DNA of 36,964 nt, taken from Desulfobacteraceae bacterium UBA2174. Lineage in GTDB: Bacteria; Desulfobacterota; Desulfobacteria; Desulfobacterales; UBA2174. Location of the stretch: positions 1-36,964 of the forward strand of contig DCWA01000039.1 in NCBI GenBank assembly GCA_002327445.1. Direction: 5' to 3'. The notes under the pieces were generated by a model, which had not been told where the DNA came from, did no database searches, and saw only the letters and a list, made by a program, of their open reading frames with translations. Made by a program: the position numbers and the translations under genes. Shown in pieces: positions 1 to 8,859 of this stretch. Each line of letters opens with the position of its first letter. Positions within the stretch are counted from its first letter, which is position 1.

Positions 1-2
1 CC

Positions 3-116
3 GATTCAATTTCAGATTGTTTAGCAGAAACTAGGAGAAAATATAGAGAAGAACTATATACTCTGTTATCGCTAAATTTCCAAATTTTTGATAAATCACA
101 AACTATGACCGATTAA
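3..116 (+). CDS. possible 3' end of an unidentified gene, entering from the left edge
   Basis: Reading frame 3 is open from the window edge for 37 codons and stops at TAA 114-116. The encoded tail has ordinary protein composition, with charged helix-like sequence (AETRRKYREEL) followed by a hydrophobic stretch (LYTLLSLNFQIF). I do not recognise the family. An open frame this short in AT-rich DNA can arise by chance, so this is only a candidate for the C-terminus of the gene to the left. Confidence 0.3.
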   Translation, partial: DSISDCLAETRRKYREELYTLLSLNFQIFDKSQTMTD

Positions 117-782
117 AGTATAACATGTGTTGGCAAGAAGTTTTTCTGGAGCAAGAAGGTCGGCCCAGGGGACCTGCACAGCCCCTCAACACAGATTCAC
201 CAACATGGGAATGGCATAGTGTCAGTGGCTGGTGGCGCCTCATTTCAACTAATCCCAAAAAATGACTACTTTGAATGCTGTCCAAGCATTATTAGAAGCC
301 TCCCCTCTGCACTCAAGCAGACCCGCCATAAATTATCCATCCCTTTCGCGACTTGTGAGGTCATCCCTTCGACCTATGCTCTTACAGCTTCTAACTATCC
401 AACTTTATAATATAATTCAACTTGTGCGGCGACTTGTGCGGTTCATGCAGGATAGAATCGAAAGGCTTACAAAATATTGGGTCTCAGATGCGAGAACAGA
501 TTGAGCTTTTCACAAATAATAATCGCTATCGGTTTTGAAAAATCACCAAACCTCTAAGGCTTGCAATCTGAAGGCACCTTCAGTAGATTGCCGTAACCGT
601 TCACTCCGACTTCGACATGACAGGCAAATTGGAAGAACAGGTCGACACAGGTATAGCTAAGGCCCGTCATACGGAGAAAATCACACAACCTTTTATTCTA
701 AATAATTTAAGGTACTTGTTGGATAACCAGCAGACACAAGCAGGATAGGCACGCGGCCTTCTACCCGAGGAAAGGAGAGGAA
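117..782. other. 666-base intergenic region upstream of the defence operon
   Basis: I see no convincing gene here. The short open frames have no ribosome binding site and no recognisable protein. The DNA is AT-rich compared with the operon that follows. A 9-base direct repeat (CTTGTGCGG) occurs twice, 3 bases apart, near 420-441. A weak sigma-70-like pair (TTGGAA at 629-634, 17 bases, TATAGC at 652-657) lies about 125 bases before the first defence gene and is the best promoter candidate seen. The ribosome binding site GGAAAGGAGAGG just before 783 is strong. Confidence 0.4.
629..657 (+). promoter_or_regulatory. candidate sigma-70 promoter of the defence operon
   Basis: TTGGAA and TATAGC are separated by 17 bases. 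Each box matches its consensus at four of six positions. The position fits a leader of roughly 120 bases in front of the helicase gene. No operator is recognised. It rests on consensus matching alone. Confidence 0.25.
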
Positions 783-3700
783 ATGACCCCGAGGAGTCTC
801 GATGTCTTCTCCCTTCGCGATAGCGTCATTGACGAATACAAGAGATTTGCCACATCTTTCACGACAATTCGTGCCGAAGACATCAGGCGGCAGATCAAGG
901 CCATCTACGCCGAAAATAGATACTGGCCTGAGCCGCTGATCCAGATAAACCCCAATTACAAGCGTTCGACGGACGTAAAAAGGCTTGTTGTTGACGGAAC
1001 GCTTGATCCCACCTGCGCGGATATTTTTCAGACCCAGGGGAAGGCCCTTTCGTTATACAAGCATCAAGAGCAGGCCATTGCCTTAGCTGCTGGTGGAGAG
1101 AGCTTTGTCGTTACCACAGGCACAGGGTCCGGGAAGTCTCTTTGTTTTTTCATCCCCATCGTCAGCCATGTGTTGGCCTCGCGCCGATCTGGCGGTCCAC
1201 GCACCACCCAAGCCATTGTCGTTTACCCGATGAATGCCCTGGCCAACTCGCAAATCGAGGAATTGAGAAAATTCGTCCAGAATGTTCCGGGAGCAGCCCC
1301 CATCACATTCGAGCGATACACGGGGCAGGAAAGTGCCGAAGACCGAAAACGGATCGCCGAAAATCCCCCGGACATCCTTCTCACCAACTTCATGATGCTC
1401 GAACTGCTCATGACGCGGCAGGATCCGGTTGACCGCCAGGTGATCAGCAATTGCGTGGGGTTACGGTTTTTGGTGTTGGACGAACTCCACACGTACCGTG
1501 GGCGGCAAGGCGCCGATGTCGCCTTGCTGGTACGCCGCGTACGCGAGCGGCTGCAACCGGACAGGCTGCTTTGCATCGGCACCTCTGCCACGATGGCTAG
1601 TGAAGGGTCCATCGAGGACAAAAATCGCGTCGTCGCGCGCGTCGCATCCAAGCTTTTTGCCACCAATATCCCTGAAAGCAATGTTATCGTGGAGCGGCTG
1701 GAGCGGATCACGGCATCCGAGGAAACCGCCGAATCCGTGCGCCCGCGGCTGGGGGCGGCAATCGACACCGGCATCTTGCCGGGCATTTCGGATGCGGATC
1801 TGCGGATGAACCCCCTATCGGTATGGGTTGAGACTCGCCTTGGGATCACCTTCTCCGAGGTCGATCAACGTTGGGTCCGCGCCAAGCCCAGGACCGAGAC
1901 TGAAGCCGTCGAGACGCTGGCAGCAGAAGCCGGCCGCGAAAAAGAAGCATGTCGCCAAGCTTTGCGCGAATTGCTGCTAGTATCCAGCGTTCCTGAACGG
2001 GTACGCACATCCGAGCCCGAAGCCAGTGAAAACAGTTTTTTTGCCTTCAAACTGCACCAATTTATTTCCGGGGCCGGCCATGCCTACGGAACCATCGAAG
2101 CCCCCGGAATACGAAGCGTGACCGTGGATGGCCAGCAGTTTCTGCCAGACCACCCCGATAAACGACTCTATCCCATCCATTTCTGCCGCGAATGCGGGCA
2201 TGAGTACCATCCGGTCAAACTCGTCTACCAGGACGGCGGGCCGATATTCCTTTCCCGCGATATCGACGACGCACCACCGGCGGTTGATGACGCATCCAAT
2301 GTTCCAGAGACCCAGCCGGAGGGCGAGGTTTTCGGTTTCCTGACACCGCATCCTGCCGAAGATCCCGAGTTTACATTCGATGACCAGGACAGCGATTATC
2401 CGGAAAACTGGCTTGAATTCGACGCCAAGGGAAGGGTTCGACTCAAGGCCTATTACCGTGATGCCCGCGCAAAACGTTTTGATGTGGCCGCGGACGGGCG
2501 GGTGGGATCCGGGACGAAGGCGTGGTTCCTGCCCGGCAAGTTCCGGGTCTGTCTTCGTTGCGGTGCAACACATGGCGGTGCGGCGCGGGACCGGACCCGT
2601 CTGGGGTCGCTATCCGCCGAGGGCCGCAGCTCCGCCACCACCGTTCTGGTCGCCAGCGTCCTGCGTTGGATGCACGGCCGCGCTTCGGGGATGACGCCCA
2701 ATACGCGCAAGCTTCTTGGCTTTACCGACAACAGGCAGGATGCCGCCCTCCAAGCCGGTCACTTCAATGATTTCCTCTTCGTGAGTCTGATCCGGGCCGG
2801 TTTTCTTGGAGCGCTGCAAGATGCCGACATCTCAGGGCTGCGCAGTGAAGTGCTCGGGGCCGCGCAGCAGCGGCTGCTTGGCTTTGATCGCCCCGATACC
2901 GAAACACGGACGGAGTGGTTGCTCGAACCGTCCTTGCGGGGATTCAACCTGCAGGAAGCGGAAGCGACCCTGCGACAGATCCTTGCCTACCGGGTCTGGT
3001 TCGACCAGCGCCGGGGCTGGCGCTATACCAATCCCAACCTTGAAGAACTCCGATTGGTCAGTGTCAAATATCGCGGACTATCCGATCTGGCGGCCGACGA
3101 TAAGTTGTTTTCTAACTCACACCCGTTACTCGCCGGTGCGAGCGTGCAGGTACGTATCGATGTATATCAAGAAATTCTCGATCACCTGCGCAAGGGAATG
3201 GCGATCCGCAGCCAGGTGCTCGAAGCCGCCATTCTCGAACAGCTTGTGGCCAAATCCCACAGTCGTATCCGACCGCCCTGGGGATTCGGTCATCTTGAAA
3301 AACCCCTATCCTCCCGATGGCTTATGGTTGAAGCGCCAAGCCGTCGCAAGAGCACCCTCAAGGATATGGATCTCGTCGTCCATGGCGGTTCACGCAGTCG
3401 GCTCGGGAAAGCGCTCCGGTCCGTTGCCCTGTGGGGTGGTGACCCGACGATTCGCAGTCTCAAGGCCGGTGAGTTCGACCAACTGGTCGAGGAGCTGCTA
3501 CGGGCCGCCGCCGAATACGGACTCGTCTCCAAGGAGAATACCCCCTTCGACCAACCGGGTTGGCGGCTAAATGATGCCTGCGTCTTGTTCCGCCTGGGGG
3601 ATAAGTCGAGCGAGACCGAGGAGCCTGCCGGAAATGCATTTTTCCGAGATCTGTATGAAAATCTGGCCAAAATGCTTCGCGCGCCCTCCCACCCGCTGTT

Positions 3701-6074
3701 CGGTTTCGAAGCGCGGGAACACACCGCTCAGGTCGATCCGGAAAACCGTGGCATTCGTGAAAAACGATTTCGCTATGGACCGAAAGAGCAGGAGGAGCTG
3801 GCTGCCGAAGAGGCCCGGTTGCGTGAGATCAACGAGGCCAACCGGTTTTTACCGGTCCTGTTCTGCTCCCCCACAATGGAGCTTGGCGTCGACATTTCCG
3901 CCTTGAACGCCGTGCACATGCGCAACGTTCCGCCCACCCCGGCCAACTACGCCCAGCGGAGCGGACGTGCCGGCCGTAGCGGACAAGCCGCACTGGTCAT
4001 CACCTATGCCTCCTCACAAAGCCCTCACGATCAGTACTTCTTCAGAGACCCGAGGGCCATGGTCCATGGTGAGGTCAGGGCGCCGCTGATCGAATTGGCC
4101 AACAGAGACTTGGTTGACAGCCATCTGCAGGCCGTCTGGCTTGCCTGCGTGGATCAGCCTCTCGACCCTTGCATCGCCGAATTGCTCGTGCTCGGAAGCA
4201 AGGAACGCCCGCTCCGGCCGGAACTCGCATCAGCTATGCGGGATTCGCGCGTCGGGCGCGATGCCATTGAACGCATCGGGCACGTCCTGGACCTGGTGGC
4301 CGACGATTTGGATCAAGAAAAGGCACCGTGGTACTCGGGCCGCGACTTGTACGCCAAAAGCATCGTTGCCGCCGCCTTGGATCGTTTCAACGCATCTTTT
4401 GATCGGTGGCGTGATTTGTTCGCCGCCGCCGAGGAACAGCGGGATGCTGCCCGGCGCACTATGGACGACTATGCGGCCCCCTACAAGGAAAAGCGTGCCG
4501 CGCAGAGCCGTCACGCCCAAGCTATCGACCAACTTAATCTTTTGCAGCGGGGAACCAGCGCGCTGTCCAGCGACTTTTACAGCTATCGCTATCTGGCCAC
4601 CGAGGGGTTTTTGCCAGGGTACAATTTCCCCCGTCTTCCGCTCATGGCGTACATCCCTTCGACCCGGGACGGCCGGGGGCGCCAAACTTACTTGCAGCGG
4701 CCGCGTTTTCTGGCGCTTTCAGAGTTTGGACCACGGAGCCTCGTCTATCACGAGGGCCGTGCCTACCGCGTGGTGCGCGCGCTGTTGTCGCTTGGCCATC
4801 GCGATGCGGCAACGCCGGATGTACAACTGCCGACAAGAATTGTACGCATCTGTCCTCGGTGCGGTGCCGGACATTTTGAAGATGAAACTTCAACCTGTCA
4901 TGCTTGCGGCATTTCCCTCGGAACCGCGGAGATCATTGGCAACGTTTACCGCATCGAAAACGTCGCTACGCTCCCCGCCGAGCGGATCACGGCCAATGAC
5001 GAGGAGCGTCAGCGGCAAGGTTTCGACCTGCAGACGACCTTCGAATGGGCCCTGCGCGATCAGAGAATCGATGTGCGTCAAGCCGCGATTTTCAACGAAG
5101 GGGACGAAGTGGCCCGAATTTCCTATGGGGCCGGCGCCACCATCACTCGGGTCAACAAGGGCCTTCGTCGGCGAGCGGACAAAAAAGTGCTTGGCTTTCT
5201 CATTGATCCCGTATCGGGATATTGGGCCAAGAACGCGGAGGAAGACGAAGAGACCACCGACCCGACGGCCTCCCCTAGGCAGTGGATTGTTCCGAGTGTT
5301 CAGGATCGCAAAAATGCGCTGCTCTTACAGCCAGTGGGCGAGCATTTCTCACAGGTCACGCTGGCCACGGTGCAGCATGCGCTGCTGCGCGGCATCGAGG
5401 CGACATTCCAACTTGAGGAGGGCGAAATTCTCGCCGAGCCGATGCCTACACGTGAGGCGCGCACCGGTTTTCTCTTTTACGAAGCCACCGAAGGGGGCGC
5501 CGGTGTGCTCACGCGCCTGGTGAGCGAACCATCAAGCCTGGCCACCGTGGCGCGCAAGGCCTTGCAGATCATGCATTTTAAGGTTGATGAGACCGGGCCT
5601 CTGCCTATCGATGGGGAGCAAATGGTGGATCAGCCGGGGACTGCCTGCGTCGCGGCTTGCTATAAATGTCTGATGTCGTACTACAATCAGCCGGATCACG
5701 AACGCCTGGACCGTCGCGACAAAGATGCCCGTGAGGTGTTGCTTCAGATGGCAGTCGCCAAAACCTTGCCCCGCGACTCAGACTCCCCTCAATTGAAGCG
5801 CAACGAGGGACAGGAAGCAAAAGAGGACGTCTGGCTTGCCGAAGCCCTGCGTCGTGGCATCCCTCCTCCGGATTCCGAGCCCTTCACGGCCGCCGAGGAG
5901 GTGTTTCCCTACATCTGGCGCCGTCACTATGTCGTTGCGGTGCGTGGGCATCTGGTGCCGGCGGCGGAAAAGGCGTTGACGGATCTCGGCTTCGAGGTCA
6001 TCCACTTTGAAGATTCGAGTACCTGGAGGGATGGTTTCTCGAACCTGGCCAAAGCCATGGGAATGACGCCATGA
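783..6074 (+). CDS. giant DEAD/DEAH-box helicase with DUF1998/MZB C-terminus (DruE/MrfA-like; may stand in for DrmA plus DrmB)
   Basis: This is a superfamily 2 helicase of 1763 residues. The N-terminal RecA-like domain has Walker A TGTGSGKS near residue 112, a DELH Walker B at 233-236 and motif III GTSAT near 265. The second RecA domain has motif VI QRSGRAGRSG near 1058. Cysteine pairs suggesting zinc ribbons lie at 468 (CRECG), 590 (CLRCG) and 1357 (CPRCG followed by CHACG). The tail carries the signature of the DUF1998/MZB domain: EATEGGAGVL, then a cysteine cluster starting at 1622 (CVAACYKCL). Length and domain order fit the Druantia DruE and MrfA/YprA group. In DISARM the helicase and DUF1998 parts are two proteins, DrmA and DrmB. 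The start has a strong Shine-Dalgarno sequence, and the stop overlaps the next start as ATGA, so the genes are translationally coupled. The likely role is ATP-driven DNA translocation in antiphage defence. The family call is firm; the system name is inference. Confidence 0.88.
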   Translation: MTPRSLDVFSLRDSVIDEYKRFATSFTTIRAEDIRRQIKAIYAENRYWPEPLIQINPNYKRSTDVKRLVVDGTLDPTCADIFQTQGKALSLYKHQEQAIALAAGGESFVVTTGTGSGKSLCFFIPIVSHVLASRRSGGPRTTQAIVVYPMNALANSQIEELRKFVQNVPGAAPITFERYTGQESAEDRKRIAENPPDILLTNFMMLELLMTRQDPVDRQVISNCVGLRFLVLDELHTYRGRQGADVALLVRRVRERLQPDRLLCIGTSATMASEGSIEDKNRVVARVASKLFATNIPESNVIVERLERITASEETAESVRPRLGAAIDTGILPGISDADLRMNPLSVWVETRLGITFSEVDQRWVRAKPRTETEAVETLAAEAGREKEACRQALRELLLVSSVPERVRTSEPEASENSFFAFKLHQFISGAGHAYGTIEAPGIRSVTVDGQQFLPDHPDKRLYPIHFCRECGHEYHPVKLVYQDGGPIFLSRDIDDAPPAVDDASNVPETQPEGEVFGFLTPHPAEDPEFTFDDQDSDYPENWLEFDAKGRVRLKAYYRDARAKRFDVAADGRVGSGTKAWFLPGKFRVCLRCGATHGGAARDRTRLGSLSAEGRSSATTVLVASVLRWMHGRASGMTPNTRKLLGFTDNRQDAALQAGHFNDFLFVSLIRAGFLGALQDADISGLRSEVLGAAQQRLLGFDRPDTETRTEWLLEPSLRGFNLQEAEATLRQILAYRVWFDQRRGWRYTNPNLEELRLVSVKYRGLSDLAADDKLFSNSHPLLAGASVQVRIDVYQEILDHLRKGMAIRSQVLEAAILEQLVAKSHSRIRPPWGFGHLEKPLSSRWLMVEAPSRRKSTLKDMDLVVHGGSRSRLGKALRSVALWGGDPTIRSLKAGEFDQLVEELLRAAAEYGLVSKENTPFDQPGWRLNDACVLFRLGDKSSETEEPAGNAFFRDLYENLAKMLRAPSHPLFGFEAREHTAQVDPENRGIREKRFRYGPKEQEELAAEEARLREINEANRFLPVLFCSPTMELGVDISALNAVHMRNVPPTPANYAQRSGRAGRSGQAALVITYASSQSPHDQYFFRDPRAMVHGEVRAPLIELANRDLVDSHLQAVWLACVDQPLDPCIAELLVLGSKERPLRPELASAMRDSRVGRDAIERIGHVLDLVADDLDQEKAPWYSGRDLYAKSIVAAALDRFNASFDRWRDLFAAAEEQRDAARRTMDDYAAPYKEKRAAQSRHAQAIDQLNLLQRGTSALSSDFYSYRYLATEGFLPGYNFPRLPLMAYIPSTRDGRGRQTYLQRPRFLALSEFGPRSLVYHEGRAYRVVRALLSLGHRDAATPDVQLPTRIVRICPRCGAGHFEDETSTCHACGISLGTAEIIGNVYRIENVATLPAERITANDEERQRQGFDLQTTFEWALRDQRIDVRQAAIFNEGDEVARISYGAGATITRVNKGLRRRADKKVLGFLIDPVSGYWAKNAEEDEETTDPTASPRQWIVPSVQDRKNALLLQPVGEHFSQVTLATVQHALLRGIEATFQLEEGEILAEPMPTREARTGFLFYEATEGGAGVLTRLVSEPSSLATVARKALQIMHFKVDETGPLPIDGEQMVDQPGTACVAACYKCLMSYYNQPDHERLDRRDKDAREVLLQMAVAKTLPRDSDSPQLKRNEGQEAKEDVWLAEALRRGIPPPDSEPFTAAEEVFPYIWRRHYVVAVRGHLVPAAEKALTDLGFEVIHFEDSSTWRDGFSNLAKAMGMTP

Positions 6075-8857
6075 ATGCGTTTTTTTTCAGCCCCGGTAGC
6101 ATCGTCAGCGCCCGTGGGCGGGAGTGGGTGGTCCTGACCGGCAGCTCTCAGGAGGTCCTCCAGGTGCGTCCGGTTACCGGCTCTGATGAAGATCGGGCCT
6201 TGATTCACCTTGCCCTGGAACCTGAACCGGTGCGCGAGGCGCGCTTTCCACTTCCCAATGCAGGGCAGCTTGGCGGTAACGATGCGGCGCTCTTGCTGCG
6301 CGACGCCCTCGTGCTTTCGCTGCGCCGGGGCGCGGGGCCGTTTCGCAGCTTTGGACAGATCTCCGTGGCACCGCGAGCCTACCAGCTCGTGCCGCTGCTC
6401 ATGGCCCTCAAACTCGATCCGGTGCGCTTGCTCGTCGCGGATGACGTGGGGGTGGGGAAAACCATCGAGGCGCTGCTCATCGCCCGCGAACTGCTTGATC
6501 GCGGCGATATCGCTCAGACCGTGGTTCTCTGCCCGCCGCATCTGGTTGACCAGTGGGTCGCCGAGATGGAGGCCCGCTTCCATATCCGCGCCATCGCGGT
6601 CACGGCTCAGAGCGCCCGTCGGATCGAACGGGGCATTCCGCCCGGCGTCAGCATTTTCTCGGTGCATCCCCACACCGTCGTCAGCCTCGATTACATCAAG
6701 AGCCGTGAACGCCGCGACCACTTCCTTCAAGTCTGCCCTGATTTTGTCATCGTTGACGAGGCGCATACGTGTGCCGCCGTGGGCCGGGGGTATCATCAGC
6801 GCTATGAGCTGCTAAAAGGCCTGTCCGCCGACCCATCACGTCACCTCGTTCTCTTGACGGCCACGCCTCACAGCGGTGACGATGCGGCCTTCTATCGGCT
6901 TCTCGGGCTTCTCGATCCAGATTTCGAACAGCTCTCCCAACTCATCGGGCCTGCACGGGATCGCCTGCGCGAACGCTTGGCCAACCACTTCGTGCAACGC
7001 CGGCGTGCCGACATCGCCGAGTGGCAGGAAGGGAATCTCTTTCCCAGGCGAGAGACTCAGGAACTGACGTATGCCCTGAGTGGAGACTGGGAAGCCTTTT
7101 TCAACGCCGTCCTGGATTTCTGTGCCGAGGTGGTAGAAGCCGAGGAGGGAGACAGTCTCAAGCAGCGGCTCAGCTTTTGGGGCACTCTGGCCCTGCTGCG
7201 GTGTGCCGCATCCAGCCCCATGGCCGCTGTCCTGGCGCTGCGTACCCGAGCCGGCGAAGATCTGGCCCCGGAAGCGCGCGAGGATCTGCTCGACCGGGTT
7301 TTGGATGGCGACAGCGCCGCCTTGGTGGACGACGATGTCGAACCGCCCCTCGGCGGTGACGATCCGGCGCTGGGCAAGCTGATCAGTCGGGCCGAGCGCC
7401 TTTCAGGCCAGGCTGGCGACCCAAAGCTTAAACTGGCGTCAGATCATGTCGCCGAGCTGGTCGAAAAGGGCTTCAACGTCGTGGTCTTCTGCCGCTTCAT
7501 CGCCACCGCTCACTACGTCGGGCGCCATTTCAAGGATCGTCTTGCCGCCACGGCCGTCGATGTGGTTACCGGCGAGATACCCCCCGAAGAACGCCTGGAG
7601 CGGGTGGCTGCAATGGGGGAGAGTGACCAGGGACGGGTGCTGGTGGCCACAGACTGCCTCTCGGAAGGGATCAATCTGCAAGACTATTTCGACGCGGTGG
7701 TACACTACGACTTGTCGTGGAACCCGACCCGCCACGAGCAGCGTGAAGGACGTGTCGACCGCTTTGGCCAGAGGAGCAAGACGGTTCAGGCAACCCTGCT
7801 TTACGGCGCCAACAACCCCGTCGACGGGGCGGTGCTCCGGGTGATCTTGCGCAAAGCAGCCCGCATTCGCGAGGAACTAGGGGTTCCGGTGCCCGTGCCC
7901 GACGAGGGTCACACCTTGACCCAAGCGTTGCTCAAGGCGGTCTTGCTGCGCCGCCGAGGCGCCGCCGCCAGTCCGCTCGGCCATCGGCAGCTTCAGCTTT
8001 TCGATTCCGAATGGGACAATGCGGCTCAAAAGGCCAAGAAGAACCGCACGGTGTTCGCCCAACGGCGCATCAAACCCGACGAGGTCCTGCCCGAATGGCA
8101 CAAGAGCTTGGCTGCCTTGGGCAGCCGCGAGGATATCGTGCGCTTTTTGGACCGCGCCCTGTTGAGGCTCGGTTCGGGGCTGGAACCGCTCGGTCGGGGT
8201 TTCAAGGTCGCCACCGCGGCGCTGCCCGAGGAAGTCCGGGAACGGCTGGAGATGGAAGGGATTACCGGCACCATCGCCATCGACTTCACCTACCCGCCGG
8301 CACCCCGCTGCCGAGCAGTCCAGCGCAGTCACCCTCTCGTGACGGTACTTTCCGAGACCCTCCTTTCCAAAACGCTGGCCGAAGACAATGGCGGGCCCGG
8401 CGCCAATCCCTCGGTGCTCGGCCGCGTCGGCTGCTGGATCGCCGACAACGTGTCTGCGCGGACCACCGTGGCACTGCTGCGCCTGAGGCACCAGCTCATG
8501 CTGCGCAAGCGGCGGCGGGAAACCACGCTTCTGGTGGAAGAAGCGCTTGCCGTCGCCTGGTCCGGCGCCCAGGGAGACGAATACCGAGTGGGGGCGGAGG
8601 CCCTTTCGCTGCTCGCGCTGCCGCCAGTGGACGATCCACCCCGCCACGTTCGTGAACGTGAGACGAAACGGGCGCTTGAAATGATCGAAGTGTGCAGCGG
8701 CGAACTCGAATCCATTGCACAAAACCGCGCCCAGGCGCTTCTCGAAGATCATTTGCGGGTGCGGGCGGCGAGCCGGGCCTCCGGCGGGGCGACGGTTAAG
8801 GCGCTGCCCCGGCCTGATGTGATCGGAGTTTACGTGCTGCTACCCAAGGTGGTTTGA
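6071..8857 (+). CDS. drmD: SNF2-family helicase/translocase, DISARM DrmD-like
   Basis: The protein has 928 residues and the two RecA lobes of SNF2 ATPases. Seen in order are the Walker A region DVGVGKT at 125-131, DEAH at 229-232, motif III TATPHSGDD, a second lobe with FCRFIATAHYVGRHF, motif V ATDCLSEGINLQ, and motif VI EGRVDRFGQ from 559. About 350 residues follow the helicase core with no motif I can name. Class 1 DISARM has a stand-alone SNF2 helicase of this size directly before the adenine methyltransferase, as here. The role is presumably DNA translocation that helps recognise or exclude phage DNA. The start overlaps the preceding stop (ATGA). Eight T residues lie within codons 4-6, a possible slippage site at the very start of the gene. 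A non-DISARM SNF2 protein from a restriction-like system remains possible. Confidence 0.82.
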   Translation: MNAFFFSPGSIVSARGREWVVLTGSSQEVLQVRPVTGSDEDRALIHLALEPEPVREARFPLPNAGQLGGNDAALLLRDALVLSLRRGAGPFRSFGQISVAPRAYQLVPLLMALKLDPVRLLVADDVGVGKTIEALLIARELLDRGDIAQTVVLCPPHLVDQWVAEMEARFHIRAIAVTAQSARRIERGIPPGVSIFSVHPHTVVSLDYIKSRERRDHFLQVCPDFVIVDEAHTCAAVGRGYHQRYELLKGLSADPSRHLVLLTATPHSGDDAAFYRLLGLLDPDFEQLSQLIGPARDRLRERLANHFVQRRRADIAEWQEGNLFPRRETQELTYALSGDWEAFFNAVLDFCAEVVEAEEGDSLKQRLSFWGTLALLRCAASSPMAAVLALRTRAGEDLAPEAREDLLDRVLDGDSAALVDDDVEPPLGGDDPALGKLISRAERLSGQAGDPKLKLASDHVAELVEKGFNVVVFCRFIATAHYVGRHFKDRLAATAVDVVTGEIPPEERLERVAAMGESDQGRVLVATDCLSEGINLQDYFDAVVHYDLSWNPTRHEQREGRVDRFGQRSKTVQATLLYGANNPVDGAVLRVILRKAARIREELGVPVPVPDEGHTLTQALLKAVLLRRRGAAASPLGHRQLQLFDSEWDNAAQKAKKNRTVFAQRRIKPDEVLPEWHKSLAALGSREDIVRFLDRALLRLGSGLEPLGRGFKVATAALPEEVRERLEMEGITGTIAIDFTYPPAPRCRAVQRSHPLVTVLSETLLSKTLAEDNGGPGANPSVLGRVGCWIADNVSARTTVALLRLRHQLMLRKRRRETTLLVEEALAVAWSGAQGDEYRVGAEALSLLALPPVDDPPRHVRERETKRALEMIEVCSGELESIAQNRAQALLEDHLRVRAASRASGGATVKALPRPDVIGVYVLLPKVV

Positions 8858-8859
8858 CC

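Noticed and set aside
219..504. Two short + strand frames in the left intergenic region
   Set aside because: No Shine-Dalgarno sequence, no recognisable sequence and mutual overlap in different frames.
4114..5523. 469-residue + strand frame inside the giant helicase
   Set aside because: It overlaps the helicase in another frame, is Arg/Ser/Pro-rich and contains no motif. The helicase frame carries the conserved zinc and DUF1998 signatures over the same DNA.
5927..6796. 289-residue - strand frame across the helicase/SNF2 junction
   Set aside because: It is antisense to two well-supported overlapping genes and has no ribosome binding site or recognisable domain.
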